Positions 61,946 through 64,000 of a stretch of 64,000 nucleotides of DNA are shown here, one piece after another. The notes beneath the pieces were generated by a model. The model saw only the letters and a list, made by a program, of their open reading frames with translations. It searched no databases and was not told where the DNA came from. Where the stretch lies: assembly GCF_001905795.1 (NCBI RefSeq), contig NZ_LIXJ01000018.1:88502-152501 (forward strand), read 5' to 3'. This DNA comes from Streptomyces sp. CB01580. GTDB taxonomy: Bacteria; Actinomycetota; Actinomycetes; Streptomycetales; Streptomycetaceae. The translations under genes and the position numbers were made by a program. Numbering within the stretch: the stretch's first letter is position 1; each line of letters begins with the position of its first letter.

Positions 61946-62944
61946 GTGGATCTGCTGCAGTTGCGCTGCTTCCAGACCGTCGCGCGTTACGAGCACATGA
62001 GCCGCGCCGCGGAGGAGCTGCGCGTCGCCCAGCCTTCGCTCAGCCGCACCATCGCGCGCCTGGAGGCCGAGCTCGGCTCCCCGCTCTTCGACCGGCACGG
62101 CCGCCGCATCCGGCTCAATCAGTACGGAGCGATGTTCCTGCGTCACGTCGACCACGCCCTGAGCCAGCTCGAGGACGGCCGCCGGGCCCTGAGCGACGCC
62201 CGTGACACGGGGCTCGGACGGGTCGGCGTCGCCTCCGAGACCCTGCTGACGATCACCCACGCCCTCGGCAGTTTCCGGGCCGCCTTCCCCCGCGCCGACG
62301 TGCGCCTCTTCCAGTCGAACGCGCAGGAGATGACCCGCCAGCTGCGCGCGGGCGAGGTCGACTTCTGCGTGGCCTCGCAGCCGCTGGCCGGCACGAACCT
62401 CGCATCGGTCGAGCTCGCCCGCGAGGAGGTGCTGCTCGCGGTGCCGCGCGGGCACTGGCTCGACGGCCGGGAGAGCGTGAGGATCCCCGAGGTCGCCGAC
62501 GAGCCTTTCGTGAGCACGCGTCCCGGACACTGGCAACGCACGCTCCTCGACCGGCTGTTCGCGTCCGAGAGGCTCACGCCGCGCCTGTCCTGCGAGGGTG
62601 ACGAACCGGGCGCCAGCCAGGACATGATCAGCGCCGGTCTCGGGATCGGCCTCATCCCGGCGATGTCCCGCCGGGCCGGTACGGATTCGCACACGCCGGT
62701 CGCCTGGGTGCACCTGGACGCGCCCGACTGCTACCGGGTGCTCACCCTGGTGTGGAACCGCGACAACTACCTGTCCGAAGCCGCCCTGAAGTTCCGTGAG
62801 TTCATCACCAGTCGACCGTTCATGACGCACCGGAAGCCCGATCCGCGCCGCGTGGCTGCCCAGGACCGGGCGGACCGACGGGCCGATGGACCGGCGGACC
62901 TGCAGACCGGCGGAACGGTGGTCGGCGGACCGGGGGATTCGTAG
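61946..62944 (+). CDS. LysR family transcriptional regulator
   Basis: A 332-residue regulator. The winged helix at the N-terminus is clear (LLQLRCFQTVARYEHMSRAAEEL, PSLSRTIARLEAELGSPLFDR), followed by a linker helix and a periplasmic-binding-like effector domain with SAGLGIGLIPAMSRR. The last ~40 residues are Arg/Asp/Gly-rich and lie beyond the normal family end. The GTG at 61946 is preferred, with GGAGG 11 bases upstream; an in-frame GTG at 61928 precedes that site. The usual divergent target gene is missing, since only gene remnants lie upstream. Confidence 0.9.
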   Translation: MDLLQLRCFQTVARYEHMSRAAEELRVAQPSLSRTIARLEAELGSPLFDRHGRRIRLNQYGAMFLRHVDHALSQLEDGRRALSDARDTGLGRVGVASETLLTITHALGSFRAAFPRADVRLFQSNAQEMTRQLRAGEVDFCVASQPLAGTNLASVELAREEVLLAVPRGHWLDGRESVRIPEVADEPFVSTRPGHWQRTLLDRLFASERLTPRLSCEGDEPGASQDMISAGLGIGLIPAMSRRAGTDSHTPVAWVHLDAPDCYRVLTLVWNRDNYLSEAALKFREFITSRPFMTHRKPDPRRVAAQDRADRRADGPADLQTGGTVVGGPGDS

Positions 62945-63100
62945 GCCGACGGAGCTGTGGGCCGGGGGACTTGTGGGCCGCCTGCCTGGGAGACCGTGGG
63001 CGTGTGCGGTTGCTGGAGCCACCGGTGAGGGGGTTTGGCGTCACCGGTGACTGTTTGGTACGGTCCGTCGCGCTGCCATCCCGTCGGCCGAGGACGGCGG

Positions 63101-63907
63101 GGCAATCGGCTGGTCTACGGCCAGGGCGTCACGGCCTTCCACGACGATGGTCACGGCCGGGTCGCGGCGGTGGGGACGGCCGACGGTCGCCAACTGCCGG
63201 CGGATCTGGTCCTGGTCGGCATCGGCGTCGTGCCCCGTACGGAACTGGCCGAGACGGCCGGGCTGGCGGTCTCCGGCGGCATCGTGGTCGATGCCGGGCT
63301 GCTGACCGGCGACCCGCACATCTCGGCCATCGGCGACTGCGCGGTCTTCCCGCTGTCGGGCCCCGGCACGCAGCCGCGGTCCCGGCCGAGGTCCCAGCCG
63401 CAGTCCCGGCTGGGGTCGGGTTCGCAGCCGGGGGCGGAGTCGCAGCCTCAGTCGGAGTCGGAGACAGGGGCGGGGGCGCGGTCACGGACGCAACCGCGGA
63501 TGCGGCTCGAATCCGTACAGAACGCCGTCGGGCACGCCAAGCTGGTCGCCGAGCGGCTCACCGGGGCGCCGCGCCCGTACGACGAACTGCCCTGGTTCTG
63601 GAGCGACCAGTTCGGTACGACCGTACAGATCGCGGGAATCGGTGACGGGCACGACGCCGAGGTGGTGCTGGCGGACAGCCCGGACGCGGATGCCTTCTCG
63701 GTTCTCCTGTTCCGGCAGGAGGCGCTGATCGCGGTCGAGTCCGTCAACCGGCCCGGCGACCACATGGCGGCCCGCCGACTCCTGGGCGACGGTCTGTCGT
63801 TGAGTCGTGCCGAGGCCGCACGCGCGGGCTTCTCGCTCACGGAGCATCTCAGGCGTTCCGCGAACGGGGGCGTGTCCGCCCCCGCCGGGGCGATGGCCAC
63901 GGGCTGA
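63101..63907 (+). pseudogene. FAD/NAD(P)-dependent reductase, 5'-truncated
   Basis: The frame contains only the second half of a ferredoxin-reductase-like flavoprotein. It has LPADLVLVGIGVVPRTELAE, then DPHISAIGDCAVF (the second FAD-contacting motif), then QNAVGHAKLVAERLTG and PWFWSDQFGTTVQIAG of the C-terminal domain. The N-terminal FAD GxGxxG and NAD-binding parts are absent; upstream sequence is unrelated. A ~45-residue Arg/Gln/Ser repeat insert splits the remaining part. A 12-bp palindrome GTCACCGGTGAC (63040-63051) lies just before. Probably non-functional. Confidence 0.7.
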
Positions 63908-64000
63908 GCGCCGACCGGCCGCCTCGCGACGGCAGTGTGCCGAGTGCCGCGTGCCGAGTGCCGCGTGCCGTGCGACCGACCTAGGGTCTGTGTGATGTCG
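63908..64000. other. end of window: short repeat and possible next start
   Basis: Two copies of a 14-bp unit GTGCCGAGTGCCGC occur around 63937-63965. The last bases contain GTGATGTCG, which could be the start of a plus-strand gene outside the window; too little is present to call it. Confidence 0.35.

Overview
The window is a high-GC stretch of a Streptomyces chromosome. The codon use, GTG/TTG starts, ATGA gene overlaps and the presence of wblA, bldG, a crp regulator, a Lys-tailed topA and a tad/flp locus all point to this genus. From memory, the gene order matches, in reverse numbering, the region around SCO3582 to SCO3540 of S. coelicolor. The core is therefore conserved housekeeping and developmental DNA, with accessory material at both ends.

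Layout. Positions 1-2200 hold a small accessory cluster: the end of an unknown protein, a DUF4407 membrane protein and a Pycsar-effector-like (PycTM/DUF5706) membrane protein. It lies against the 3' end of tRNA-Pro(CGG). From 2.7 to 11.2 kb come a metallophosphoesterase, a YqeY protein, a bifunctional penicillin-binding protein, wblA, two ArsA/Get3-like ATPases, a DUF4177 protein and a RidA protein. From 11.5 to 20 kb come a NUDIX/MBL pair, crp, nth, a CoA-type NUDIX hydrolase, a MarP-like protease, an epoxide hydrolase-like protein and a holin-family protein. From 20 to 27.5 kb, on the minus strand, come nhaA, acs and a SulP-carbonic anhydrase fusion.

From 27.8 to 33.1 kb are a broken polysaccharide-deacetylase-like lipoprotein gene, a MinD/CooC-like ATPase, a degenerate Fic-fold protein, a HAD phosphatase, a 6C small RNA and a short cluster of DnaA-box-like sequences. 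From 33.1 to 38.6 kb is the tad operon (tadZ-A-B-C, DUF4244 pilin, tadE, tadG-like), whose tadB carries the only in-frame TTA codon I found. A DEAD-box helicase follows, divergent from bldG. The bldG-anti-sigma pair is separated by an unusual 858-bp repeat-rich gap. Then come the proton pyrophosphatase, a lipoprotein, a methyltransferase, a small membrane protein, topA, a membrane-fused thymidylate kinase, holB and a secreted S33 peptidase.

From tRNA-Thr(CGT) at 59.5 kb to the end, gene decay dominates. There is an MFS transporter lacking its first two helices, back to back with only the C-terminus of a LysR regulator. These are followed by an intact LysR regulator and a flavoprotein reductase without its FAD-binding half.

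Working themes. Several genes bear on development or cell envelope (wblA, bldG and its kinase-like partner, tad pili, PBP, TTA codon). Another set bears on DNA replication and topology (topA, tmk, holB, nth). Many proteins carry repeat-derived low-complexity tails or linkers, and many spacers contain 9-28 bp tandem repeats, which suggests active expansion of short GC-rich repeats in this strain. The best candidates for undescribed biology are the DUF4407/PycTM cluster beside tRNA-Pro, the degenerate Fic protein next to a MinD-like ATPase, and the rebuilt bldG operon.
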